Assembly: GCF_009764265.1 (NCBI RefSeq)
Contig: NZ_RWIR01000092.1
Span: 124,001-188,000 of the forward strand
Source: Pseudomonas sp. PB101
GTDB lineage: Bacteria; Pseudomonadota; Gammaproteobacteria; Pseudomonadales; Pseudomonadaceae
DNA: 64,000 nucleotides
Direction: 5' to 3'
Both the position numbers and the translations under genes were made by a program. The notes beneath the pieces are model-generated. The model ran no database searches, was not told the DNA's origin, and worked only from the letters and a program-made list of their open reading frames with translations. Positions 18,678 to 28,100 of this stretch are shown here, piece after piece. Numbering within the stretch: position 1 is the stretch's first letter; each line of letters starts with the position of its first letter.

Positions 18678-19325
18678 ATGGTTCTGCGCTCGGAAATCCT
18701 GGTGAACAAAAACGTGCTCCCTACTAAAGAACAAGCTCTGCCTGGCCGCGAAACCCCGATGAACCTGCCGGAAAGACATTTCGTCCACGACGCCCCGCTA
18801 CTGGGCCCGTTCGCCTCCGATGTCGACTTTGCAATCTTCGGCCTCGGCTGCTTCTGGGGCGCAGAACGTCGCTTCTGGCAGCGTGAAGGCGTGGTCAGCA
18901 CCGTGGTGGGTTACGCCGGCGGCTTCACGCCAAACCCTACGTATGAAGAAGTCTGCTCAGGCCTGACCGGCCACACCGAAGTGGTGCTGGTGGTCTACGA
19001 GCCGGCAAAAGTCAGTTACGAAGAATTGCTGAAGATGTTCTGGGAACTGCACAACCCGACCCAGGGCATGCGCCAGGGCAACGACATCGGCACCCAGTAT
19101 CGCTCGGTGATCTATGCGACCAACCCGACGCAACTGGCCGCCGCCGAACACAGCAAAGAAGTGTTCCAGGTCGAACTGACCAAGGCCGGCAAAGGCGTCA
19201 TCACCACCGAAATCGAAGAAGCCCCAACGGTTTATTTCGCCGAGGCGTATCACCAGCAGTATCTGGCGAAGAACCCTGAAGGTTATTGCGGGATTGGCGG
19301 TACGGGCGTGACCTGCCCGATCTGA
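18678..19325 (+). CDS. msrA: Peptide-methionine (S)-S-oxide reductase MsrA
   Basis: A 215-residue repair enzyme that reduces methionine-S-sulfoxide. The catalytic motif is [13 protein letters not shown] with the active Cys; the C terminus [13 protein letters not shown] supplies recycling cysteines. The long N-terminal extension of about 50 residues is usual for proteobacterial MsrA. The start at 18678 follows TGAGAGGACTGATC. A REP pair begins 13 bp after the stop. Confidence 0.96.
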   Translation: MVLRSEILVNKNVLPTKEQALPGRETPMNLPERHFVHDAPLLGPFASDVDFAIFGLGCFWGAERRFWQREGVVSTVVGYAGGFTPNPTYEEVCSGLTGHTEVVLVVYEPAKVSYEELLKMFWELHNPTQGMRQGNDIGTQYRSVIYATNPTQLAAAEHSKEVFQVELTKAGKGVITTEIEEAPTVYFAEAYHQQYLAKNPEGYCGIGGTGVTCPI

Positions 19326-19338
19326 CACAAAGCACTTT

Positions 19339-19419
19339 TAGGAGCCGGCTTGCTGGCGATGGCGGCAGACTGTCCAGCGGTGAACTCTGGACTGCTATCG
19401 CCAGCAAGCCGGCTCCTAC
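19339..19419. repeat. Inverted REP pair between msrA and rlmJ
   Basis: TAGGAGCCGGCTTGCTGGCGATGGC and its inverted mate, ending GCAAGCCGGCTCCTA, are separated by a short spacer different from that of the 102-bp units. It fills the gap between two convergent genes. Confidence 0.88.
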
Positions 19420-19429
19420 GGGCCGAGCA

Positions 19430-20266
19430 TTACTCGGCAATCAACCAATCCATCCGCCAGCCACCCTGGGTCTGGCCAAGCTTCTCGGACAACCACGGCA
19501 GCAGTTCACGCAACTCTTCCTCCAGCCCCCACGGCGGATTGGCAATCGCCAGCCCGGAACCGTTCAGGCTGTTCGGCGTATCCAGCGGATGCACCAGCAA
19601 CTCCACGCGCAACAACTTCGGCGCACCGGTACCGGCCAGGTCCTGGTAGAAACGACGCAGCGCGCGCTGATCCTTCACCGGGTACCAGATAGCCGCCACG
19701 GTCTGGCGCATCCGGCCAATCGCCTCTTTCAGCGACGCGGCACAGCGCTGCATCTCGTCGAGCTTCTCGAACGGCGGATCGATCAGCATCACCGCACGCT
19801 TCTCCGGCACGGGCAGCAAGGCCCGGGGCACATGCCAGCCTTCGCCCAGGTGCACCTTGACCCGGCGATCACCGGCCATGTTGTCCTTGAGCAGCACGCC
19901 ATCTTCCGGATGCTTCTCGTTGAGCAACACACGGTCCTGCGGACGAGTCAGGCGCCTCGCCAGCTCCGGCGACCCCGGGTAATAGCGCAACTGGCCATCC
20001 GGGTTCATCTCATGCAGCACCTGCATGTAATCAGCGGTCAGGATCGGCAGATCCGGCTGATCCCACAAACGCGCAATGCCTTCCAGGTACTCGCCGGTAC
20101 GGCTGGCCTGATCACCCTGAAGGTCATACAGACCGATGCCAGCGTGGGTGTCGAGATAGGCAAACGGCTGCTCCTTGCGCGACATCAGGGCGATGAGGCG
20201 GGTCAAGGTCAGGTGTTTGAACACATCGGCGTGATTGCCGGCATGGAAGGCGTGACGATAATTCAT
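19430..20266 (-). CDS. rlmJ: 23S rRNA (adenine(2030)-N(6))-methyltransferase RlmJ
   Basis: A 278-residue SAM-dependent methyltransferase that modifies A2030 of 23S rRNA. It opens MNYRHAFHAGNHADVFKHL, the RlmJ signature. The SAM motif is YLDTHAGIGLYDL and the catalytic N6-methyltransferase motif is LIDPPFE. The remaining family segments (NPPWGLEEELRELLPWLSEKL) are present, and length is full. It is convergent with msrA across a REP pair. Confidence 0.95.
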   Translation of the reverse strand: MNYRHAFHAGNHADVFKHLTLTRLIALMSRKEQPFAYLDTHAGIGLYDLQGDQASRTGEYLEGIARLWDQPDLPILTADYMQVLHEMNPDGQLRYYPGSPELARRLTRPQDRVLLNEKHPEDGVLLKDNMAGDRRVKVHLGEGWHVPRALLPVPEKRAVMLIDPPFEKLDEMQRCAASLKEAIGRMRQTVAAIWYPVKDQRALRRFYQDLAGTGAPKLLRVELLVHPLDTPNSLNGSGLAIANPPWGLEEELRELLPWLSEKLGQTQGGWRMDWLIAE

Positions 20267-20366
20267 GATTGCTCCTGCGCAGGCCGGGAAGTTTACCTTT
20301 TACCGGCCGGCAAGTCAGGGATTGGCGGCCAAGCGGCCCTGACAAATGACTTGCAAGGGCGCAAAC

Positions 20367-20458
20367 CTGTAGGAGCCGGCTTGCTGGCGATGGCGGTGTA
20401 TCAATCAACATGGATAACGTCTGACACACCGCTATCGCCAGCAAGCCGGCTCCTACAG
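20367..20458. repeat. Inverted REP pair downstream of the DUF3077-like gene
   Basis: CTGTAGGAGCCGGCTTGCTGG faces TATCGCCAGCAAGCCGGCTCC across a short spacer. It lies between the rlmJ promoter side and the small minus-strand gene at 20490-20801. Confidence 0.88.
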
Positions 20459-20489
20459 ATATCAGGCGTACTTGCCGCTACTGCGAAGG

Positions 20490-20801
20490 CTACGCCCGCA
20501 ACCGCCGCCCAACCACTTCCAGCACATCACAGCCATCGCGCAACGAAATGGCGCAGAGCAAGGCGAAATCGCTGAGGATGAAGGACTCGCACTCGATCGA
20601 ACCGCGCATGGACAGATTCTCAAGCACTTGGGTGACTGCGCGGATTCTGTAGTTGGCAGTGTCGGCGAGGATGTCGAGTGGCGCCTGGGTATCGACGAAC
20701 AGGGTGGGCATGTCGGTGCAGTTGCTGGTCAATGCCATGAAGCGGTTGTCGGGATAGGGAGTTGGTTTTTCGTAGGGTGGGTCGGGATAAATTGTTTTCA
20801 T
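20490..20801 (-). CDS. Small DUF3077/DUF6124-type protein
   Basis: A 103-residue protein beginning MKTIYPDPPYEKPTPYPDNR. The pattern of a proline-rich head followed by LFVDTQAPLDILADTANYRIRA, and a helical tail ending in charged residues, matches the small DUF3077/DUF6124 proteins that occur in many copies in fluorescent pseudomonads. Function is unknown. The ATG follows AGAGG at good spacing. A small hairpin (TGGTAG/CTACCA, 20813-20832) sits just before the ribosome site, and a structured leader is possible. Family placement is by eye. Confidence 0.6.
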   Translation of the reverse strand: MKTIYPDPPYEKPTPYPDNRFMALTSNCTDMPTLFVDTQAPLDILADTANYRIRAVTQVLENLSMRGSIECESFILSDFALLCAISLRDGCDVLEVVGRRLRA

Positions 20802-21156
20802 TTTTTAACCTCTGGTAGAAGTGGGACTACCATCGGCCTTCCTACGGGCTTGGGTGGCAGCCATACGCGGGGTAGGAATATCGAGACCAGAGAACTCGAC
20901 CACGCCGAAGCGTGCCCGCGCACAGCCGCCGCAACAGATCTTACGGTCGCACGTTAGTGGCCGCAAATCAGGTGTCGATGCCAAGCGTGTCTCATGGTCT
21001 TAACGGGTTCCTACACCCCACCACTGAATTGTCAGTGGCCGCTAAAGACTATCGATGGAACTCGCATCGCACCACTTCATGAAAACCGCTACGTTTTGAA
21101 GGAAACGTCCTAGGACCTTGCCCGGAAAATTCGCAGCAGCCCCAGTGCGTGCTTTA
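20802..21156 (-). other. Gene-free leader region with hairpins
   Basis: 355 bp with no convincing CDS. Read on the minus strand it holds a CACGC-TTCG-GCGTG tetraloop hairpin (around 20900-20920) and a TGGTAG/CTACCA hairpin next to the start of the DUF3077-like gene. It may be an untranslated structured leader; no Rfam family is claimed. Confidence 0.35.
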
Positions 21157-21540
21157 TTAAATCGTGCCAATAATTTTTCCAATGCACCACACTAAAAATA
21201 GTGCACCTGAGAGTAATATTACGCTCCGCCACAAAATAACCAGCTTGCACTTTATTGGCTTTGGAAGACTCTCTATGTCCTCAGCACTGATACTGCCGTT
21301 TTCGATACCTTCACGTGGTGCTGAGACGTAATGGGCAATGCTGCTGATCATCCTCAACCGCCACCATGGCCCGCCGCGTCGCCAGAAAGCGAGAGCCGTA
21401 ATTGCTGGGCTGTTTTTTAGGTGCTCGAAAAGTATATCTATCTTGGTGTAAGCCATATGAAGTGCTACTACGATCCAGACGAAAATCAGCAGGAGGATTC
21501 CGCCTCCAATAAAACCGAATATCGTCTCCGTTTTGCTCAT
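21157..21540 (-). CDS. Small two-TM membrane protein, candidate immunity protein
   Basis: A 127-residue protein with one transmembrane helix near residues 8-32 (FIGGGILLLIFVWIVVALHM) and another near 104-125 (LLSGALFLVWCIGKIIGTI). The loop between them is about 70 residues and basic. It overlaps the PAAR effector gene by ATGA and is transcribed with it. That arrangement, and a membrane location matching a glycine-rich membrane-active toxin tail, suggest the cognate immunity protein. I recognise no named family; the immunity role is inference from context. Confidence 0.6.
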   Translation of the reverse strand: MSKTETIFGFIGGGILLLIFVWIVVALHMAYTKIDILFEHLKNSPAITALAFWRRGGPWWRLRMISSIAHYVSAPREGIENGSISAEDIESLPKPIKCKLVILWRSVILLSGALFLVWCIGKIIGTI

Positions 21541-22952
21541 CTCGTTGCCTCGTAGATAACGTCACCAATCCACTCGCCAACGCCGCTACCTACTACTCCG
21601 CCCACCAAGGCCCCTGTTGTTACCGTCACAGCGGTGCACACCCCGGTCCCCAAGCCGCCATTAGTTACCCCGAGTGCAATGCAGAGCCTACCGGTGGCCT
21701 TTACCGACAAAACAGCGCCCGCGGCGGCACCTCCCATGATCCCGCCAGAAAAGCTTCCCGCCTCAGTAAACCTGATTCGCTCGCATGCTTCGGCACGCCC
21801 TGCAGCACATACCTCCTGAACGTTCGAGACAGATACCCCTCCACCGACAGCAGTACCTAGCCAACCGCCGTATTTAACGTATTTAGAAGCCTTCGCCACA
21901 CCTTCTAGATGCGTGGCATGACCGGGTATTTGCCCGGAAGGACTGGCATTGCTCCAGTGATAAACCAGGCTTTGACTGGAGATGCCCAGCATATTTTTCA
22001 AATTGATGTGGTCGGGAAACCCAATTCCCTTGCGGGTCAGCGTCGTCATATGGCTGTTGAGTTGTGCAAGCAAACGCTGTCGCTCTACAAAAAAGGCCGG
22101 CGAGCGCAGATGCCCATCTCTTTGGAGCGTCGTCTGTTGCAAGACTTCAATCTCCCTCAAGGCATTGCCGACGTTATCCAGATTATTTTTGAAAATACTC
22201 GCGCCGACGCCAATGGCGCCAGATCCGAAGCCCAAGATCGTCTGAATGGCATCCCGGTGTTGCACCATGAAATCCGCTTCTTCCGGGCTAAGCGTTTCAA
22301 GCACCTGATTGGTCCTGGCTGCCACATCCATAAGCAGCGCTTCTTCACGGGTGCACTGGTAGTTATTGGGATCGCTCAGCACGATCAGCGAGCCGGCTTT
22401 GACGTCGCGCAGGTTGGGATTGAGCAATTCGAATTTGCCCATCACTGCCGGGTCGCGAAGAGTGAAAAGCGAGGCCTCAAGCTGTTCGCGGGTGGTGCTC
22501 TTCGGAACGATGTAGAAGCCCGGCTCTACTAACTCTGCGCTGTTGTCACGCACCGGCACGGGAAGTGTTGGCATCGGCGCAAAGCTGGATGATCGTGACG
22601 CTACCGGAGCCCTCGCAGCGACAGGCTCGGCTTGCGCAGTAGCGGTTCGCGTGGTGTGTGGTGCAGCACTGCGCTCGGACTGGTAGCCCGCCGTGTCCTG
22701 CGACGGGATAAGCCCGGCTCTGCAAGGACAACTACTGAAGCTATCCAGCGACCCCGCCACCATCCTGCCATTGCTTTTGATGTAGGAAACACCGCCAGCA
22801 ATCACGTAGATTTTATTGTCTTTGCCGCAGGAAACCCGGTCACCGTCGCGCGCATGGGCGAAGCCAAACATCATGATGTGAGTATCGCCCTCCAGAACTT
22901 TGCCGCCGCAGGTGGTCTTGTCGCCCTCACGAATGAAGTATCCCTTTGCCAT
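21537..22952 (-). CDS. PAAR-domain T6SS effector with glycine-rich C-terminal tail
   Basis: A 471-residue protein. Residues 1-90 are a PAAR domain (MAKGYFIREGDKTTCGGKVL...), which caps the VgrG spike of a type VI secretion system. A Pro/Ala-rich linker follows, then a LysM-like stretch near 145-205 (FYIVPKSTTREQLE...NPNLRDVKAGSLIVL), then a helical region. The C-terminal 75-80 residues are rich in small residues (GGIMGGAAAGAVLSV, GALVGGVVGSGVGEWIGDVI), a glycine-zipper-like pattern seen in membrane-inserting toxins. It has no signal peptide. The overlapping downstream membrane gene is the likely antidote. No other T6SS gene is adjacent, so this is an orphan PAAR cassette. The toxic activity is not established. 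Confidence 0.78.
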   Translation of the reverse strand: MAKGYFIREGDKTTCGGKVLEGDTHIMMFGFAHARDGDRVSCGKDNKIYVIAGGVSYIKSNGRMVAGSLDSFSSCPCRAGLIPSQDTAGYQSERSAAPHTTRTATAQAEPVAARAPVASRSSSFAPMPTLPVPVRDNSAELVEPGFYIVPKSTTREQLEASLFTLRDPAVMGKFELLNPNLRDVKAGSLIVLSDPNNYQCTREEALLMDVAARTNQVLETLSPEEADFMVQHRDAIQTILGFGSGAIGVGASIFKNNLDNVGNALREIEVLQQTTLQRDGHLRSPAFFVERQRLLAQLNSHMTTLTRKGIGFPDHINLKNMLGISSQSLVYHWSNASPSGQIPGHATHLEGVAKASKYVKYGGWLGTAVGGGVSVSNVQEVCAAGRAEACERIRFTEAGSFSGGIMGGAAAGAVLSVKATGRLCIALGVTNGGLGTGVCTAVTVTTGALVGGVVGSGVGEWIGDVIYEATR

Positions 22953-23235
22953 TTACTGATCTCCCTCTCTACTGGCGCCTCAGTCGTGGGAAGCGCGCTA
23001 CGTCTAACGATGGATAACGCCGACTCGGGAAGAGCGGGCTAACGCAAAGTACGTGGACGGGGAGGAAACTCAATACGGCCGGGAAAATCAGGAAATTTCT
23101 CACGATTAGGACTGAAAAGGACCACGGACACTGGAAGTCCAATGCCCGCTCCTTATATCAAGGGTGCAAAAAAAACGGCCCGCAACCTGAGGCTGCGAGC
23201 CGTTCTTTCATCCGCGATGGGATGACCTCAAACGA
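22953..23235 (-). other. Intergenic region between putP and the PAAR cassette
   Basis: 283 bp, gene-free apart from the putP terminator at 23168-23207. The part beside the PAAR gene (22953-23150) should hold its promoter. GGGAG just upstream of the ATG at 22952 is its likely ribosome site. Confidence 0.3.
23168..23207 (-). terminator. Rho-independent terminator of putP
   Basis: On the minus strand AACGGCTCGCAGCC and GTTGCGGGCCGTT pair around a short loop and are followed by a run of about eight T. It lies about 30 bp past the putP stop. Confidence 0.88.
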
Positions 23236-24720
23236 TTACTTGTTCAAGCGGTAATCATTCTCTGCAGCCGCAAAACGCTGGAACATGCCGGCAGTCGGCG
23301 TGCCCATTTTGCTGACGAAGTAGATCGCCAGGCTGGCGAAGATGAAGCCTGGGATGATTTCGTACAGGCCCAGCAGTTCGAAGTGTTTCCAGACGATCAC
23401 GGTGATCGCGCCGACCAGAATACCGGCCAGTGCGCCGTTGCGGGTCATGTCTTTCCAGATCACGGAGATCAGTACGACCGGACCGAACGCGGCACCGAAA
23501 CCGGCCCAGGCGTAGCTCACCAGGCCCAGTACACGGTTTTCCGGGTTGGAGGCCAGAGCGATGGCGATCAGGGCAACCAGCAGCACCATGGCGCGACCGA
23601 CCCAGACCAGCTCGACCTGGGAAGCGGATTTACGCAGGAAGGTCTTGTAGAAGTCTTCGGTCAGGGCGCTCGAGCACACCAGCAGCTGGCAGCTCAGGGT
23701 GCTCATCACTGCAGCCAGGATGGCCGACAGCAGGATACCCGCGATCCATGGGTTGAACAGGATCTTGGCCAGTTCGATGAACACGCGCTCAGGGTTTTCG
23801 GTAACGGCACCGGCCAGCTCTGGATGTGCCGAGAAGTAAGCGATACCGAAGAAGCCCACAGCTACGGTGCCGCCCAGGCACAGGATCATCCAGGTCATGG
23901 AGATGCGACGGGCCTTGGCGATCGACTTGACCGAATCGGCAGCCATGAAACGCGCCAGGATGTGCGGCTGGCCGAAGTAGCCCAGACCCCAGCCCATCAG
24001 CGAGATGATGCCGATGAAAGTGGTGCCCTTGAGCATGTCGAAGTTGCTTGGATCCTGTGCTTCGATCGCCAGGAACGTGGTGTCTACACCGCCGGTAGCC
24101 AGCAGCACGATGATCGGCGTCAGGATCAGCGCGAAGATCATCAGGGTGGCTTGTACGGTATCGGTCCAGCTCACCGCCAGGAATCCACCGATAAAGGTGT
24201 AGGCAATCGTCGCCGCAGCACCGGCCCACAGCGCAGTCTCGTAGGACATGCCGAAGGTGCTTTCGAACAGACGGGCACCGGCCACGATGCCGGAAGCGCA
24301 GTAGATGGTGAAGAACACCAGGATCACGACCGCGGAGATGATCCGCAGCAGGCCGCTCTTGTCTTCGAAACGGCTGGCGAAGTAGTCCGGCAGGGTCAGC
24401 GCATCACCGTTGTGCTCGGTCTGCACACGCAGACGGCCGGCGACGAACAGCCAGTTCAGGTAGGCGCCGACGATCAGGCCGATGGCGATCCAGCTCTCGG
24501 ACAAGCCGGACATGTAGATGGCGCCGGGCAAGCCCATCAACAACCAGCCGCTCATGTCGGAAGCACCGGCGGACAGTGCAGTCACGACGCTGCCCAGGCT
24601 GCGGCCGCCCAGGATGTAGTCGGAAAGGTTGTTGGTGGAGCGATAGGCCATCAGGCCGATCAGCACCATTGCTGCGATGTAGATCACGAACGTGATCAGG
24701 GTTGGATTGCTTACGCTCAT
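23236..24720 (-). CDS. putP: Sodium/proline symporter PutP
   Basis: A 494-residue sodium:solute symporter that imports proline with Na+. The start MSVSNPTLITFVIYIAAM at 24720 is the conserved one; the 31 codons further upstream are not coding-like. Thirteen hydrophobic helices are expected. Family landmarks include NNLSDYILGGRSLGSVVTAL, SAGASDMSGWLLMGLPGA and GFLAVSWTDTVQ. It is divergent from putA across a region with GTTGCACC operators, as expected for joint control by PutA. A terminator follows. Confidence 0.96.
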   Translation of the reverse strand: MSVSNPTLITFVIYIAAMVLIGLMAYRSTNNLSDYILGGRSLGSVVTALSAGASDMSGWLLMGLPGAIYMSGLSESWIAIGLIVGAYLNWLFVAGRLRVQTEHNGDALTLPDYFASRFEDKSGLLRIISAVVILVFFTIYCASGIVAGARLFESTFGMSYETALWAGAAATIAYTFIGGFLAVSWTDTVQATLMIFALILTPIIVLLATGGVDTTFLAIEAQDPSNFDMLKGTTFIGIISLMGWGLGYFGQPHILARFMAADSVKSIAKARRISMTWMILCLGGTVAVGFFGIAYFSAHPELAGAVTENPERVFIELAKILFNPWIAGILLSAILAAVMSTLSCQLLVCSSALTEDFYKTFLRKSASQVELVWVGRAMVLLVALIAIALASNPENRVLGLVSYAWAGFGAAFGPVVLISVIWKDMTRNGALAGILVGAITVIVWKHFELLGLYEIIPGFIFASLAIYFVSKMGTPTAGMFQRFAAAENDYRLNK

Positions 24721-24868
24721 TAAGTTACGCCCTGGCTTTGTTTTTATGTAGCGGCGGCTGGTGAACCGCTCGCAAACGCATACGTTTGACAGACGATTCG
24801 GGGGGCCACGCATTTATGACTGATGTTTCCCCAGGAAAGCCATCAGCCGGAACACCCGGACTTTGTTC

Positions 24869-25110
24869 GGGTTGCACCTTGGGCGCGAATGCTATTCAAC
24901 AAAGCAAATAAGGTGCAACCAGTTTCTCGAGAATAAGTTGCACCCAGTCGGAAATAAATTTCAAACCCGGTTTTTTGCTCCTTTTCGGAGCAAGAAAGAG
25001 CGCTGACCAACCTAAAAAGCACCAAGCAGAGGCGGCAGCGCCGTACCAGAATTTATTTCCTGACGAGCTGCGTAATATTCCGACAAAAAAAGGGTTGCAC
25101 CCGGTTGCAC
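24869..25110. promoter_or_regulatory. put control region with five GTTGCACC operators
   Basis: The 461-bp divergent region holds five copies of the GTTGCAC(C) motif: 24871, 24937, 25094 and 25104 on the plus strand, and 24913-24920 inverted (GGTGCAAC). The last two are in tandem with a 10-bp step, one helical turn. PutA ribbon-helix-helix repressors are known to bind GTTGCA-containing sites in put control regions. Clusters sit near both putP and putA, consistent with repression of both genes without proline. Confidence 0.85.
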
Positions 25111-25181
25111 CTCAACAGTCGCACGGCTAATCTTGCCGCCAGCTGATGCCACGCAGTCGTGGCAAACATGAGGATAAAAAC

Positions 25182-28100
25182 ATGGCTACCACCACCCTTG
25201 GGGTCAAACTTGACGACCCGACCCGCGAACGCCTCAAGGCTGCCGCGACCTCGATTGATCGCACGCCGCACTGGCTGATCAAGCAGGCAATCTTCAATTA
25301 CCTGGAAAAACTCGAGGGTGGTGCAACCCTGACCGAGCTGAGCGGTTTGACCAAGGATTCCGACGACAACGTCGATGCGCCTCTGGATCACGCCCACCAG
25401 TGCTTCCTCGAATTCGCCGAAAGCATCCTGCCGCAATCGGTGCTGCGTGCATCGATCACCGCCGCCTACCGTCGCCCTGAGCCGGAAGTCGTGCCGATGC
25501 TGATCGAGCAGGCGCGTCTGCCAGCTCCGATGGCCGAAGCCACCAACAAGCTCGCCGCCTCCATCGCGGAAAAACTGCGCAACCAGAAGAGCGCTGGCGG
25601 CCGTGCCGGCATCGTCCAGGGCCTGCTGCAGGAGTTCTCCCTGTCGTCCCAGGAAGGCGTGGCGCTGATGTGCCTGGCCGAAGCGCTGCTGCGCATCCCG
25701 GACAAAGGCACCCGCGACGCGCTGATCCGCGACAAGATCAGCACTGGCAACTGGCATCCGCACCTGGGCAACAGCCCGTCGCTGTTCGTCAACGCCGCCA
25801 CCTGGGGCCTGCTGCTGACCGGCAAGCTGGTGTCCACGCACAACGAAGCCGGCCTGACTTCCTCCCTGAGCCGCATCATCGGCAAGAGCGGCGAGCCGAT
25901 GATCCGCAAGGGCGTCGACATGGCCATGCGCCTGATGGGCGAGCAGTTCGTCACCGGCGAAACCATCGCCGAAGCCCTGGCCAATGCGAGCAAGTTCGAA
26001 GCCAAGGGTTTCCGTTATTCCTACGACATGCTGGGTGAAGCCGCACTCACCGAGCACGACGCGCAGAAGTACCTGGCCTCGTACGAACAAGCCATCCACT
26101 CGATCGGCAAAGCCTCCCACGGTCGCGGGATTTATGAAGGCCCGGGCATTTCGATCAAGCTGTCGGCCCTGCACCCGCGCTACAGCCGCGCCCAGTACGA
26201 GCGCGTGATGGACGAACTGTACCCGCGCCTGCTGTCGCTGACCCTGCTGGCCAAGCAATACGACATCGGCCTGAACATCGACGCCGAAGAAGCCGACCGC
26301 CTCGAGCTGTCGCTGGATCTGCTCGAGCGCCTGTGCTTCGAGCCGCAACTGACCGGCTGGAACGGCATCGGCTTCGTCATCCAGGCTTACCAGAAGCGTT
26401 GCCCGTACGTGATCGACTACGTGATCGACCTGGCTCGCCGCAGCCGTCATCGCCTGATGATCCGCCTGGTGAAAGGCGCGTACTGGGACAGCGAGATCAA
26501 GCGCGCCCAGGTCGAAGGTCTGGAAGGCTACCCGGTCTACACCCGCAAGGTGTACACCGACGTTTCCTACATCGCTTGCGCCCGCAAGCTGCTGTCGGTA
26601 CCGGAAGTCATCTACCCGCAGTTCGCCACGCACAACGCCCACACCCTGTCGGCCATTTATCACATCGCCGGTCAGAACTATTACCCGGGTCAGTACGAGT
26701 TCCAGTGCCTGCACGGCATGGGCGAGCCGCTGTACGAACAGGTTGTAGGCAAAGTTTCCGAAGGCAAGCTGAACCGTCCGTGCCGCGTGTACGCTCCGGT
26801 CGGCACCCACGAAACCCTGCTGGCGTATCTGGTTCGTCGCCTGCTGGAAAACGGCGCGAACACCTCGTTCGTCAACCGCATCGCCGACCAGTCGATTTCG
26901 ATCCAGGAATTGGTGGCCGATCCAGTTGCTCAGATCGAGCAGATGGCGACCGTGGAAGGTGGTTTCGGCCTGCCGCACCCGCGCATTCCGCTGCCGCGTG
27001 ACCTGTACGGTTCGGAACGCGCCAACTCCAGCGGCATCGACATGGCCAACGAACATCGCCTGGCTTCGCTGTCTTGCGCACTGCTCGCTACCGCACACAA
27101 CCACTGGAAAGCGGCGCCGATGCTCGGTTGCGCCTCCAGCAACGAAGCGCCGGCACCGGTGCTGAACCCGTCCGACCTGCGTGACGTGGTCGGCCATGTA
27201 CAGGAAGCCACCGTCGAAGACGTCGACAACGCGATCCAGTGCGCCTTGAACGCTGCACCGATCTGGCAGGCCACCCCGCCCGCCGAGCGCGCCGCGATCC
27301 TGGAACGTGCTGCTGACTTGATGGAAGCCGAGATCCAGCCGCTGATGGGCCTGCTGGCTCGCGAAGCCGGCAAGACCTTCGCCAATGCCATCGCCGAAGT
27401 GCGTGAAGCCGTGGACTTCCTGCGTTATTACGCAGTGCAGGCACGCAACGATTTCACCAACGACGCCCACCGTCCGCTGGGTCCAGTGGTGTGCATCAGC
27501 CCGTGGAACTTCCCGCTGGCAATCTTCAGTGGCCAGGTGGCTGCCGCACTGGCTGCCGGTAACCCGGTATTGGCCAAGCCTGCGGAACAGACTCCGCTGG
27601 TTGCCGCCCAAGCCGTGCGCCTGCTGCTCGAAGCCGGGATTCCGGAAGGCGTGCTGCAACTGCTGCCGGGCCGTGGCGAAACCGTCGGTGCCGGCCTGGT
27701 GGGCGACGATCGCGTCAAAGGCGTGATGTTCACCGGTTCCACCGAAGTCGCGCGCTTGCTGCAACGCAACATCGCCGGTCGCCTGGATAGCCAGGGTCGT
27801 CCGATCCCGCTGATCGCCGAAACCGGTGGCCAGAACGCAATGATCGTCGACTCTTCGGCACTGACCGAACAGGTGGTGATCGACGTGGTTTCGTCGGCCT
27901 TCGACAGCGCCGGCCAGCGTTGCTCGGCCCTGCGCGTCCTGTGCCTGCAGGAAGATTCCGCCGACCGCGTCATCGAAATGCTCAAGGGCGCGATGGCTGA
28001 AAGCCGTCTGGGCAACCCTGAGCGCCTGTCCGTGGACATCGGCCCGGTGATCGACGCCGAAGCGAAAGCCGGCATCGAGAAACACATCCAGGCCATGCGC

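Noticed and set aside
13993-20460. Repeated palindromes that could suggest a CRISPR array.
   Set aside because: They are dispersed REP pairs at gene ends, without regular repeat-spacer units or cas genes.
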